Below, piece after piece: positions 44,066 through 56,902 of a DNA stretch of 64,000 bases. Below the pieces are notes generated by a model. That model was not told the DNA's origin and ran no database searches. It was given only the letters and a program-made list of their open reading frames with translations. The DNA is taken from the NCBI RefSeq assembly GCF_032854445.1, contig NC_088297.1, positions 1,278,639-1,342,638 on the forward strand. Reading direction: 5' to 3'. Position 1 is the stretch's first letter; each line of letters begins with the position of its first letter. Origin of the DNA: Liolophura sinensis (lineage: Eukaryota; Mollusca; Polyplacophora; Chitonida; Chitonidae). The translations under genes were made by a program, and so were the position numbers.

Positions 44066-44985
44066 TGATGGTGAAAAAAAAATCGGAGCGAATATCCCAT
44101 TAAATAAATTGGGTAAACTGTCAAGGATTTATACGTGACAACAGTCGGTCGTTTTAGATTGCAAGTCTTGTTTATAACGGGAATATGTTTGATGTACCAA
44201 TGACAATGGAATATGTTGCCATCAATGCGTTATATCACACGAAGATGACCTAATACGCAGTAGTGGGTAACATACCGTTTTTAGTACAATGCGGTTATAT
44301 TTGACAGTCTCACAAAAGGCACAACGTGTCGTGAATGAAATACGGATGAAAAGCAGAGAGAGAAATCCACATAGACCAAACAAATATTCCTTTATGTAGT
44401 TTGGTTTACAAAAAATACGTCGGTTATTTTGGGGCCTAAATAGCAGACTTTGGGGCAAGGGGTCTGGTGGTGGTGATGGGGTGGCTTCGCCTTTGAAGAT
44501 TTTCTATATTACAAATTTAACTATAATTAATCATTTTGCCTCATATCACGACTGCCAGGACGGATCAATGCAACCTAAAACGTGATCGCTGAGCTAGTTA
44601 ATCTTAGGCCAAACTTAAAAGGATGTGTACATGGGGGTGGCCGGGTTAGCTTGCGTACACAGACACCAGCCCGATGACGAGAGCTTTGTTGACATATGTG
44701 AAAGGTAAAGAGACAAAAATGCTTGTACAATATTGTGCTGGTGATTTGTCACTGCCTGCGTGTCAGTAACGTTAACAAAACAGTAACTGCTCTTTATTTG
44801 CTCTTTCAGTTTTAAAATCCGTTGGTATTTTATGGGACATGGGAATGTTCGCTAGTGCGCGATGGATGACACCTCCAGCTATACCTTCATTTAAGCATGC
44901 AAAATCCACCAGCAAACTATAACTTTAGATGTAATTTAAAAACTTAATTCAAAAGATTTTTTAACATGCACTGCCCCGACAGAGA
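44066..44985. other. Spacer, nothing recognised
   Basis: The 78-codon minus frame at 44222-44458 has no recognisable motif. Confidence 0.35.
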
Positions 44986-45410
44986 GATTTTAAAAACTAA
45001 AATGTATTGCTCAAAATAAGAGTCTTTGAATACTAAAATGCATTGCTAAGATAGAGAGCCTTTGAAGACTATAATGTATTGCTTGGGTAGAGAGACTTTG
45101 AAGACTAAATGTATTGCTCAGATAGAGAGACTTTGACGACTAAAATGTATTGCTCAGATAGAGAGACCTTGAAGACTAAATGTATTGCTCAGACAGAGAG
45201 ACTTTGACGACTAAAATATATTGCTCAGATAGAGAGACTTTGAAGACTAAATGTATTGCTCAGATAGAGAGTTTTTGAGGACTAAATGTACTGCTCAGAT
45301 AGAGTGACTTTGAAGACTAAATGTATTGCTCAGATTAAGAGACTTTGAAGTCTAAAATGTACTGCTCAGATAGAGAGTTTTTGACGACTAAAATTTATTG
45401 CTCAGATAAA
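44986..45410. repeat. 35/36-bp minisatellite, about 12 units
   Basis: The unit is 'ctaaaatgtattgctcagat' plus 'agagagactttgaaga', with one-base length variation. Left-end units are more diverged. Confidence 0.9.
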
Positions 45411-47360
45411 CAGAAATTGTAAGAAAAAAACACCTGCTCTGATGAGGAAACATTCTTTTCATATACCTATACAAACATAGCCGATCACCATGCCTGTGGT
45501 CGGATTTGTTGGAGTTTTAGGTTAGGCAGATAAATGGTCATCCTGAATAAGGTTGTTGGATAAAGTAAGTTCAATTTCGTTTTCAACCCTAGGTGCTTAC
45601 AGGAAATAAACTAGTTTGTATAATTGTAAGAACGAAGATATAATAACCCGCGAGCAGAATTTATCCCAAAATTTAACACAAAAAAACTACATTTTAGAGG
45701 CAAATAAATGTACTTTTTTATATGTTAATAATGTTTACCTTGGATGTGAAATCTACATTTAGTACACATAGAGCATTCTTCTGCCTTATCTGCAAACCTC
45801 AAGACAGATTTGTAAGAGAAAGGGAACTTTTAGAATGAGGCAAAGTGAGTGACTTAGTGAACTACAAAAGTTTAAGTCAAATTCAGAAAACTCCGTCCAA
45901 GTATTATCAATAACTCATAAAATAACTTTTCGACACGCTCTTGAAAAATAGAGACGAACAGACGAAGGTTATTCGCATGGCGGTATCTGGAAATAATGGT
46001 GTGCACCTATCAAGTTTACGTATAAAATGTACCATGCTACACAAACACATTTGTTTACCTGAACGAATGGGGAGAGTAATTTAAACCTGAAACAAGCATA
46101 TTTAGTTACAGTGCGCCTGCGTTCACCTCTTCTTTAGGGATAAAGACGTAACCAATAGTGTCATATCACCTAACCAATTTTCGACACCAATCCTAGTAAC
46201 CACCTGGGTCATTATGACCTGACAAGTTCTTGTTTGTACGCAATTCAATAATTTTGTAGTTTGACTATGAAAATGCATTTGGCTTTTGTCTCACGAAAAT
46301 CTACTATGTCTGTCAGGAGTTCTTTGAAACGTGCTCGTTGACTCTACCTTAATACTCGTTATGACACGTTAACTATTAGACCTATGCGTATACTATTTGG
46401 TATAAAATGAGTTGGATGTTATTGGCTTAGGCTTTCTGGTTGCCCCATGGGGTATGTTGTGTTCCGACTTTATTGTCAATTCGTAATTTTTATATATTCT
46501 TGCAAGTGGCTGGATGATGGTTGCAGAATACAGTAAGGTGTCCAGCTTGCGTCATTCGAATCACAGTGCATTGTCGTAGAATTCACAGCGCCGTCAGCAA
46601 TACGATAACGACATTACATAGTAATCAGATAAGGTTTTGGACACCCGGGATTATCTAGTTAAGTAATCAATACTACACAAATAGCGAACAAATGGCAAAT
46701 GTGGTATAGACGTGTATTTATTCCCACCCAGTACAGATTTGCTTTAAATTTGACAATTGATTTGTAATCAATACCAAACAAATAGGGAATAAAGCACAGA
46801 TGGGGTATATCTTCCGGCCAACAGAGGTCAGAGATATTATATCATGCCACGATAATGCTATACAGGTGTTTCTTACACTGTCAATTACTAAACACAACGC
46901 CAAGTCCGAAGACCAGAAAAGATTCAATGAACACAGACCGCATCCAATGCACAGAAAGATACGACTGTCTGCACTGACCATGAAACACACAATACAGTCA
47001 CAAATGACCGAAAATAGACAGAACACAAAACACATACATGCATCAAACAATAAACACACCTAAAGACAAGCGATTAGGCAACCATCTAGATCAGCTCACC
47101 CGGCACCTGACTTGCAAAAGTCCAAGCCCAAAAAGCACCACCCTTCCGAAAACTGTGAGAGGAACAAAGATCCAGATGCCGGCTTGTTCTAGCAACCATC
47201 CCTTTTAAGAACTTTGAAATTTGCGATATATAAAAGGTAGCCTAATATCAATGATAATTCTCAATGGAATCTTCTGAATGAAAATTTCTGATTAAAAATT
47301 GTGCATACATCCATAAATTTTCAGCTGCAGATCGCAAAGATTTGAGCTTGAAATACTCGC
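45411..47360. other. Spacer, nothing recognised
   Basis: Two kilobases without recognisable exon, repeat or RNA. Antisense-overlapping short frames at 46718-47063 share no motif with known families. Confidence 0.35.
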
Positions 47361-47364
47361 AAAA

Positions 47365-47443
47365 CAAAAAGTAAGATCTCTACTAAACTTTCAAGTTGTT
47401 GTAACAAAAAGTAAGATCCCTACTAAACTTTCAAGTTGTTGTA
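47365..47443. repeat. 40-bp direct repeat, two units
   Basis: 'caaaaagtaagatctctact' plus 'aaactttcaagttgttgtaa', repeated at 47405 with one substitution; it lies at the 3' limit of the DIRS-like remnant. Confidence 0.85.
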
Positions 47444-49010
47444 AGAGCCTGCAGCGAACGCACTGCGCAATAAAGACTGTTTGGCTTGCTCTCTCTGACT
47501 CTCCAATTCCACCTCTAAAAAGGACGAAACAGAAGCTCTGGAAATTGACCATATGTGATCAAAAGTGAATAGCTTACTATCTACTGTGCGATCAATTAAA
47601 TGTTCTGGTGAAGATAACTAAAAAAACCCTCTGTCTATTGTTGTCCCCATGTTTCCGGCGTGACAAGAGGTCATGTAATCTGTTGGCAATACTTGGGATA
47701 TTCCGTGCTCTAACATCAAGCTCAAATTTGGCTACAAAAAAAACACATTTCGCCCAGACAGTCTTGCACGAATGCGGACCTAGCCCTCCCGGAATTCCAA
47801 ACTTTTACCGACACAGCATTATCACATGCTACCAGTATTCTTCTACCTTTAAATGTTGCTGGCGACTGTTTTAGACAGATGAGTATCGTGAACATCTCCA
47901 AGGCATTGATGTTTAAGCCTTGAATCTTAATGTGGGATGGAAATACACAGTGACAAAACTTCTTTCCACAAACACCCGCACCCACATACATGCAAGCATA
48001 TGAGGCAAATACTTCACTAACCTTAAACCATTCCTCGGTAAACATGATAAAGACACCGTTGTAGGTAACCAGCAATGCCTGCCACTATTTCGGGTCTTTT
48101 TTCACAGCCACAGGAATTCTAGCCTTGCCTCTAGTTTCATGAATAGTGCGTAACCAGGCAATTAGTTTTGAAACGAACAGTCTGTTTAATCTGGCATAGG
48201 CTGACACAAAGTTCAGCTTAGGTGATAGAGACTGTGGCTTTGACAAGGTGGCTTCCGTTAACTTCATCCAATTATCCACCAACTTTACGATCTCAGCAAG
48301 CCGTTTTGGTGTGACCTAGAGTCATAGCTATGGAATCAAACCATACAACCACAAAGCACATATTTGTAGATGGTGGACAACCGTTTTCCGAGCAAACGTC
48401 CAAAATCGCCCCTATGGTCTGGAAGGCCTACACTACTGATTGTGGTGTTCCAGCACCAGCTAATTCATCCAAATAGTTAACTATATCAAAACCCCGCTCA
48501 GAAAACATGTATGCTAATGCCGAGGTCACTCTTTGGCAAATGTGAGCCGCGGAGAGTCAAACCCAAGTAAAGTACCCTATCGAAATTGAAGGCAACAAAG
48601 TGAATATCCCCTTGACCAATAAGGATTTGGCAGTAAGCCTTCTTCAAATCCTTCTTATATTTTTCCCGTTACCCTAACTAGTTTAACCAAGTCATCTACC
48701 TTGGGATACTTGAGGTCAATCCCCTTCTCCAGATAAATGTCTTTGTCAACTGTGTCATTGACATTGGGAAAACCAAAATCCAGCATGATCCTGCGTTCAT
48801 TGCTATCTCCTTTTCGGGCGGTGTTCAACGGGGACAATTTCATAGGACATATATACTGGCTTACTTTCAAAAGATCCTGTGATGGTACTGGAGGCTAGAT
48901 TCCCATTCAAATACATGTCTACCTGATCTAGGCACTCTCCAACACCTGCATGATTCCTAAAATTCAAAATTGAGTTTGGTCCTAGCATAATCCAGGCCTA
49001 ATGGAAAACC
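47440..49010 (-). pseudogene. DIRS-like (tyrosine-recombinase) retrotransposon remnant
   Basis: Reading the minus strand: about 48990-48800 gives 'FRNHAGVGECLDQVDMYL', the start of a DIRS-type reverse transcriptase. Then 48870-48655 reads 'LSPLNTARKGDSNERRIMLDFGFPNVNDTVDK...DLKYPKVDDLVKLV'. Next come 'FKKDLKKAYCQ' and, near 48485, 'NYLDELAGAG', where YLDD would be expected. After that is the linker 'LSPKLNFVSAYARLNRLF' (48282-48085), an RNase H ('INALEMFTILICLKQ...ILVACDNAVSVKVWNSGRARS...LQDCL', 48000-47740) and 'NRLHDLLSRRK' near 47650. At 47450-47510 'LRSAFAAGSY' resembles the start of a tyrosine recombinase core. Several frameshifts and stops make it a pseudogene. The recombinase is truncated; no terminal repeats were found. 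Confidence 0.75.
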
Positions 49011-50734
49011 AAACTTCAGTTGTCGGTTTCCATTCCCTGAGTATCAGGGAGGAACGCGTTCTTTCCCTGCGAATGGAATGCAGGCTGGCGCAAGACAGCT
49101 TTCGTCAATCTGTTCAACCTCTGCTTGAACGGCTTTAACCTCTAAAATCTCTTAATTCTCTGTGCAAGTTGAAGTCTACCATCCTTAGGATACTTCTTCA
49201 GTCGTATGTCTCCACATTTCATACACAGGGCTAAGTCAATCGCGTCGTAACCGCTCTAAGATACTAATTGCCTTGCTTGATGTCCTATGTCTGTGCAAAG
49301 GAATTCGTCAACAGAAAAAAAACAGCTCATGCCGCTGTACATAAACGAGTAAACGGCGGGGAAAAAAAACCCGGTAAGGCCATGTATTTTAATGTTTTAA
49401 CTGCCCGACCCCCACCAAAACATACTCACCCGACCCCAGTCCACCTGACTTGCAGGACCCCCACCCCACCTGACTAGCCCGACAAAACAGGAAGCTAACA
49501 TGAGTAGTAATCAAGCAGTTTGAGAAGCCCAAAATACGTCTTGACGATGAAAACGAGCAGCACGAATTCTATATGTATCATAGCTGCAAGCAATCCACTG
49601 CACAAGCTGTATAAAGAAAAGATGAATGACGAAACGTGTATAGCCAAGACAAGCTAAGAGTTTACGTGTTCTATGTAGGCGCATACTTGTGGAGAAAACT
49701 ACGAAAACATTCAAAAACGGTTTTTGTTGCGGGACCCTATCAATCTACGAAAAAAAAAAGATTTAAGATTCCAAATCAGTTAACATTATCGCCCCATTCT
49801 CCCGGATGCATGTATATACTACATAAGACTGTTTGTGTATATCTTTTGTACACAAACAAATGTTTTGAGTTAAGTCCTTAAGGATACAGGCATCTATATA
49901 ATGACATGTATGCCACTTCCTTGTCATGCGGAAGCATAACATCTAGGCCATTTACATTCAGTCCACATTATATATATATACACAGCAGCATCAGAGCTAT
50001 TAATGTTTTCTTAAATGTCGCCAGGGCTAAATTTTTACAGCAAATAACTTACTCACAAACGTAGCTTTTCGCAGTCCAGAATCGTTTTTGTATTACATTT
50101 TCCGTGGCATCGATCGAAATAACAAAACTCTTTTAAACCTTACTCTGTCCGTATGAGGATTAATACTTCAGAAGGTAAGTAATGACGCTTAACACTGCTC
50201 ACTGATGCAGCACTCACAACGCAGCTACTTTAACAAGATCCAAAAGCGAATTGGAATAATGCGGCAAATCCCCCTTATCACAAATCTTTGAGAATTTAGC
50301 TTAGCACAGGGCTCGAGGACTGGTGAACAAAACCATACCCTGCTGTCAAGCATACTTAACTTCAGTAAGCCAATCAATCTCTAATGTAAACTGTTTAGAG
50401 GGAATGGACTCTACTTAATCCCTCTCTCGTGGACCTACTGCATGGTTGTATATAGGCTCCATTCATGACCGCGCACATCCGGGCACTTTGCCCCCACGAG
50501 ACAGCGGCCAGCAGACGCCCAGGTGGGAGATAACGTGAGGATGCATACGGATAGGGACAACACTGGACGATATTTTGAGACCCCCAGCTGATAATAACCG
50601 GATATTACAGCATGTCATAGATGACTGCGCAGCAAATGTAAATTTTGAACGTAAAGTGCGTCTAATTTTGGACGTATGGGGCCAGCAAAATAGCAAAAAT
50701 GATTCGGAAATTTGCGGATACCTAACTATATAAT
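49011..50734. other. Spacer with C-rich patch
   Basis: 49400-49485 is rich in 'acccccacc' and 'cccgacccc' runs. 49970-49982 is a short TA run. The 77-codon minus frame at 50463-50696 is unrecognised. Confidence 0.35.
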
Positions 50735-50925
50735 TTAAATATTTATTTATTTATTCATCTATTTATTTATTTATTCATTCTTTTTAGTTATTTATTTGGA
50801 CGTGTTGAACGCTATACTCAGTAATATTTCACCGTTAGATGACGGCGGTCAAGTTTACCGGTTGAGCAAATCGGTGTGTCCGGAAGAAAACCACCAACAC
50901 TAGGTGTTCACTATATGTGCTGTAC
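50735..50925 (-). repeat. SINE family C, reverse, degenerate
   Basis: (TTTA)n tail at left, 'ttggacgtgttgaacgctat', 'cagtaatatttcaccg', 'gacggcggtcaagttta', 'gaagaaaaccaccaac'. Confidence 0.6.
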
Positions 50926-52329
50926 AAAGCCCCTTAAGCTATAATGACGACACGTACAAAGTTGAATACCTTCACGGATGACTGAAGAATTAATTGACCA
51001 GTCTATTTATTAGCCCATTTGTTTGAACTGTATCAAAAGATAATTCTGTTTTACTGAGCCATAAAATCGATGTGTCAATTGTTTTTTCCCATCACAGGAG
51101 ACATTTATTGTCTCATCTGATAGTAACTGAAATTCGGTGAACTGTGTACCCAAGTAAAACTCAATACCTCCCATTTTCCTAAAGGGGACCCGAGTCGCTT
51201 GCGATGCTAATGCCGTCCTCAAAAGTTCATGTGAGAGAGGCGGTATGGAACGTCGATTTTGCAGGCTAGCTACCTGTAGACTTTTGCCGTTGAATGGGAA
51301 TGCTCGGATATGCGTTGAGAAATAAGAAAAGCGGAAAATAAGCAGGGATTGTCACCTGCTGAGAATCAACCTTGCGAATAGTCGGTGTACGATATGATAA
51401 TTCGTCACCGCTGAACTGGAAACTGGGTGAAAACCGATACAGCCACGATCCTTTGCTGAGACAGTTCAGTAAGTCACAGTGGAACATTCCACGCATTCTG
51501 CCATGGCGGAACTGACAATAGCATGCCGCTAACCCTACACTAATGCCCCAACACGTCGAGTAATTATTAACCCATATAGGTCTGACAAAAAAGACATAAA
51601 TAATGCAAACTAACGAGAACATCGAATTACACTGCTTATTTGTGAGCTGTGTAGATAATATCGTTGTCCCTAACAGTGGTACAACCCCATTCTCATTTGC
51701 GAGGTAGGAACTAAACGTCAAAAACCATGAGTGCTGAAGCTTTGTAAATATTGGTAATCAATATACATACCCTCTTGAGAAGTATCAGCCGCAACCGGAT
51801 CAACTGCTACATGCATATATCATGTGGCAAATTTAGGGGCAAAGAAATGTCTAGTAAGATATCGTGCAGGAAGGCCCTTTGGAATAAAATAAAAGATACA
51901 CACAACACTTAGCATTACATACCAGGCCTACGTGCCAGCAAACAATATCTTGTTGTACCGTACAGTCGCTACTATATATTTACACAGTATCAACCCCATG
52001 CCCTACCCATGACCCAACTATAACGCTGGAACGTCATTTTGCAGTCGATCTTTTGCAAAGTTCCATATGGACTCCTAATTCGTGTTTGCCTTTTCAGAGA
52101 TTCAGTAATGTGTTCGCTTATCTACATTCCTGCATAGCGCTTTTCAAGACTGTCTGTCATGCTAACGAGGTTTCCCCCTGTATCATCATTGTCACCATAC
52201 GAATAAAATACCACCAACCTGGTGTTAAGCCCCAATCATTCTCTTATACGCCAGTCTCAACGTTAATCTTAATACAGCCATATTCACATCGCCGTCGCAC
52301 TGGAACGCCACTGGGCATAAGACTTTAAA
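50926..52329. other. Spacer with unrecognised open frames
   Basis: Minus-strand frames at 51266-51721 (151 codons) and 51010-51222 (70 codons) lie close together but contain no motif I recognise and no clear splice link. Function not assigned. Confidence 0.3.
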
Positions 52330-52640
52330 ACTACAGATCGTGTTATATGAACGTATGATGTCTGCTGTAAAACTACGTGTACGTCTTGCGACAGCAACAG
52401 ATAACATCGCCTTCAAAACTACGTTTACATCATGCGACAGGAACGGATGACACTGCCTGCTGAAGTACGTGTACATCGTCCCATAGGAACGATGGCGTTG
52501 CCCGCAGACATACGTGTACATCGTACGATAGGAACAGATGACGTTGTCTGATGAGCTACGTGCACATCATGCGATAGGAACGAATGAAGTGGCCTGCTGA
52601 CCTGCGTGTACATCGTGCGACTGTATGACGTCGCCTATAA
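52330..52640. repeat. 46-bp minisatellite, about 6 units
   Basis: The unit is 'acgtgtacatcgtgcgatag' plus 'gaacagatgacgttgcctgctgaact'-like sequence. Landmarks at 52374, 52421, 52467, 52512, 52558 and 52604 give 45-47 bp spacing. Confidence 0.88.
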
Positions 52641-53413
52641 AACGTATTTGTTAAGATTCGTTTTGATTCACTGAGGACAACGTTCTTACTAATGAGCCAA
52701 AATAAGGCCGTATATACTGTAAGGAACATTTAGATATACAAAAACACACCGCTAATGAATTGTCAACACAAAGAGCTAACAACAGCATCCCTTTTAAAAC
52801 GTAGAAAAACATCCCAAAACTGTCTCATGGCAGATAACATGAGGAAGTTTGAAGAGCCACAACCCTCACAAATATAACATCACCGACCTTACTTGTTACC
52901 ATATAATTCGTTTTTGTTCCAAAATCAATTTTATGCCTTAATTAAACCTCATTCCTGTGATATTTTTTTCATACTCTAAGTCTATCTCATAATATTAACA
53001 TTTTTGTGTTGTTTCTCATTTGCGAGAGACAAACGGTGCTTTTAAAGAGGCCACCATAAATATGGATGAAGCTAGGACAACTCAATTACGCTTAGCCGAG
53101 CAGTAATTTGTACGTTTATGATATGGGGTGTCCAAACTTGTACCTCTTTTCGTAAGCTATTATCATTTCTGCCATTTTACCATACGTTTTTTCCCTATGT
53201 ACTTTAGAGGATTTTATCAGGATCTAGAGCCCCAAAATGAAGGTCTCAGAAAAACTTTAAAATGGCATGCAATATTTCCGCAATGTGAGCGCCTACAAGC
53301 AACCTGGTATATTTGAGCATAATCGTACTCAAGTAGAAAGCCCGATCCTTACAAAATACTCTACGCCTATCATCCCCCCATCCTACGCGCATCTTGATCG
53401 GATGTGGGGAGGA
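52641..53413. other. Spacer, nothing recognised
   Basis: No gene or repeat was identified. Confidence 0.35.
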
Positions 53414-53570
53414 TCCTTCGCGGATCATACGGGTATGATGGGTGGCCCATGCGTGAATGTTGGCACAGTCTTCACCAGATCTTACGCGCATCATACTGCC
53501 ATGACGAGTGGCCCATCCGTGGATGTTGGCACCGTCTTGATAGGATCTTACGCAGATGTTGATTGGCCAG
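53414..53570. repeat. 66-bp tandem repeat, about 2.3 units
   Basis: 'gtggcccatgcgtgaatgtt' recurs as 'gtggcccatccgtggatgtt' 66 bp later, and 'gatcttacgcgcatc' as 'gatcttacgcagatg'. 66 equals 22 codons, which explains the 139-codon frame at 53267-53686. Confidence 0.8.
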
Positions 53571-55483
53571 TACATGTAGTCTCGTTTGGACCGTTTTGCG
53601 CCACTCTAACCTTTGCCTGCACGCTAGCTATACATATGACACAATGTATGTTCAGTAAGGCAGGCGTGATGGCGAAAAACAGGTAGTAGTGAAAGGCCTA
53701 TTATCCGGCTAACTCTCACTCATTCAAGCCAGCAGAAAGGTAAGCTAGCACAAAGCATGACTTCCGAGATTAGCTTTCCCCTTTTTCCGACGATGTTTAT
53801 TTATGTCAGTGGAAATGTAAAATCGTAACCGCATTCCCGGACAACCAGAGACGATGTAAGTTCTGGCCAAAAGCTGTCCTAATATTATAAACCATCGATT
53901 CGAATTGCCTAAATTGTCATAAGTAAGTTCTGTTATAACTATACATTATATTTCACACTTTACTTTACTTCCTCGAAAAATTTGCACTTAAAAAAAAAAA
54001 CATGTATTGTACATGAAGGTTATGGTTTTGCATTTACCGAATATTTGCATAAGCAGACAAAACTCCATCTACATGTCATCATGATTATGTGCGAATAAGC
54101 AACCACGCCAGGAACTAAGCTGTTTGAAAATATTTTTGTTTATACCGAAAGAACAAACGAGGTATGGTGTCGAACAATGCGGCATTTATTATAAGTTAGA
54201 TGAGATTATGTGTGAATGTTAGTGTATGTCGCAAAACCCTACGCGGATCCTACGCCCATCTTAAGCCCATCCTGCGAGGATGGCATCCAGGTCTTGGCTG
54301 TATGATCGGTGTATGATGTGAATATTCTGCAGTCGTATTTCACTCTTCCGACACAGGTGTTCCGGCCCATATCCGTGCCAGACAAATCGCTAGGATCGAG
54401 CAGTACTGTATACTGGCGACCTCAAATCCTTTCATACGTTTCACACAGCCTTACGTTATTATATTTTCGCCATACATCACACATTACTGTGAACGAGCAC
54501 AGGGAAATGTAACTACTAAGTACATGCTCTTATGCCATTTATACCGTGCGTATGTATTTATCTGCGGTCTAACCACATTTGATATGGGTACTTGGTGCTT
54601 GTTTCATGCTTCTCCTCGGCTGTGACACACGCATACAGCCGCCTACTCTTGTGCACGAACGTTTTTTGGTGATTAAAAGAAAAACAAACAAACAAAAATA
54701 GTACACACCAAAAATAAAAAAGGATGGTGGCGGCCTAGGTTGCTCCCTGAAGGTATACAAAACCACCTCACGTGATACTTCATCAAGCACATGTTTTCTT
54801 TGTTAAAGGCAAATGGTGTGTATTACAATTGATAGCCCAAAAAACCAAGTTTTGATTAGATCAAACAAATTATTCCTGACATCATTTAGAATAGGCTAGT
54901 TTTAGCTTTAGGCGAATTTCTTGATTGCAAAACATGCTTGATACTTACATATACCGGTTCAAAATGCTCATTTATATTTTTAGCTCATGGAATATCCTTG
55001 TTCAAACAGACAAATCGAGCCACGAGTCGACAAAAGTTATATCATCTATACATACGATAAATCCCGTTATACTGCACTCCATAGCCCTAAAGATTTGCCC
55101 ACTCATTTCATTTATCCTGGGTATGCAGCTCTTAACTGACTCAGTGCGCTCCAACCTATGTGTAAGGTTCTGCTATTTTTAGATCTGCGTGTACGTATCA
55201 TTTATGACAACGGTAATTTGGGCTCGAACTCGTCACTAAACACATCTACACCTCCATCGTCAACCCAATTGATAGGTATCTCATGTGTTTAAAGCTTCTA
55301 AAACATTCAGTTACCTCCGATCTCGTCGTGCAAAAAAAAACGTCATTACACTTGGCTGTTCATTTTACACCTGTTTTTATCTTAACATATAGCTAAATCT
55401 TATAATGCATGCTTTAAACATTAAGTGCAGACTTAAGGTTTATGGTGTTCTGCTACGTAGAGACGTCGATCAACTAATACTTC
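53571..55483. other. Spacer, nothing recognised
   Basis: A related 'cctacgcggatcctacgcccatc' fragment at 54238-54265 echoes the 66-bp repeat. No gene. Confidence 0.35.
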
Positions 55484-55775
55484 GTCATTTAAACAAATAA
55501 TCACATTGTATACACTTCATCTCTTACACAAATAATCTCATTGTGTGCACTTCATGACTTGCACAAATAATCACATTATATACACTTCATCATTTACACA
55601 AATAATCACATTGTATACACTTCATCATTTACACAAATAATCACGTTGTATACACTTCATCACTTACACAAATAATCACATTGTATACACTTCATCACTT
55701 ACACAAATAATCACATTGTATACACTTCATCACTTACACAAATAATTACAATGTATACACTTCATCATTTGGACA
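55484..55775. repeat. 35-bp minisatellite, about 8 units
   Basis: The unit is 'cacttcatcatttacacaaa' plus 'taatcacattgtata'. Starts at 55583 and 55618 confirm the period. Confidence 0.93.
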
Positions 55776-55849
55776 AATAATTATAATACTGACTATGTCT
55801 ATATCTAAAGTGCCAATAATACAATATTAATACCTACTTATAACTAATA

Positions 55850-56115
55850 GAACGCATACTGACCACGTACATGTCTTCACAGATAATATTTTGCCGCTTA
55901 AATACCTACACGCATAATGTTGATTACGTAGATACCCAAAGACTTAAAACTGGAAAAGCAGATAATTAAACACATAATACTGACCATGCAGATACTAAAC
56001 ACTTCATACCGAGTAGTATAAAGATCTAAACACATAATACTAACCACATATATATCTAAGTACATGTACATAATACTAACCACGTAGATGCCTAAACATA
56101 ATATAGACCATGCAG
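55850..56115. repeat. Degenerate short tandem repeats
   Basis: Repeated 'taaacacataatactgacca' and 'gtagatac' motifs at irregular 30-45 bp spacing. Confidence 0.6.
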
Positions 56116-56636
56116 ATACCTAAACAAGTACTAAATGGCTATCTCTGTATATGCATCTTGGTCATAATTTGCAATCTAGATAATGTATGAGAATATACTA
56201 TTTGATCTATTACGTACATTTACCATATAATATTGGATCATATATTGTGACATAACATGTATATCATAACATGTTAGATTTTTAAGCAGAAAACTGATTG
56301 GGTCCCCTCATCGGTTATTTTACATCCAGATGTTAAATTGACCATCTAGTTCATACCTTTACATCTATGTAGCGGATGAACTAATTGGTATTCAAGCGGC
56401 CTATCCTATCGTCACGCCTTCTGTGTGATTCAGCGTCTCTATCTAGAAGGAAGTATTGAGCGAACCTAAAAGTGTTGTTGTCTATCTAAAAACGTTCAGC
56501 TCGACATTTTCTTGCTGTTCTAGCTGGGTTTTTTTGTTTGCTTGTTTTTTTTATTATTATTAGGAATGTCTTCAAAGTAGAGGCATTTGTCCGTACTATA
56601 CATGTTGATATTTAAAATCAAAGTTCGAGTGTGAAT
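56116..56636. other. Spacer, nothing recognised
   Basis: No feature was identified. Confidence 0.35.
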
Positions 56637-56638
56637 TA

Positions 56639-56900
56639 CACTCTTAAAATTATTCTGTTGATTTTGACAGAAAAGTTGACGTCTGAGCGATGTTAGAATG
56701 TGTTATGTTATTATAAAATAACACTGTGAGATATTTAACACAATGCCCTGTTCTTTTAATAGAATCTTTATGTTGATACAATAGAATAAATGTGTTTTAT
56801 ATAACACAATAATCTGTTAAAATAGCAGAATAGATTCTACATGTAGCATCAATCAGACAACACACTTTCTGTTAAAATTAACAGATTAATTTCTTGAGTG
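56639..56900. mobile_element. MITE with about 40-bp terminal inverted repeats and TA flanks
   Basis: The left end 'cactcttaaaattattctgt' and the complement of the right end ('cactcaagaaattaatctgt') match over about 40 bp, including 'gttgattttgacagaaa' against 'gttaattttaacagaaa'. TA is at 56637-56638 and 56901-56902. About 262 bp, with no coding capacity. The TA flanks suggest mobilisation by a Tc1/mariner-type transposase. Confidence 0.75.
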
Positions 56901-56902
56901 TA

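Noticed and set aside
51010-51721. Adjacent minus-strand frames of 151 and 70 codons as a possible two-exon gene
   Set aside because: No family motif, no convincing splice pair between them; left as unassigned.
52053-52328. 91-codon plus-strand frame
   Set aside because: No motif, low-complexity edges, overlaps the 46-bp array region; chance frame.
53267-53686. 139-codon frame with repeated 'SYA..' and 'GP..VG' motifs
   Set aside because: Arises from the 66-bp (22-codon) tandem repeat.
55484-55775. CRISPR-like regularly spaced repeat
   Set aside because: Units are head-to-tail 35-bp repeats without unique spacers, in a eukaryotic context.
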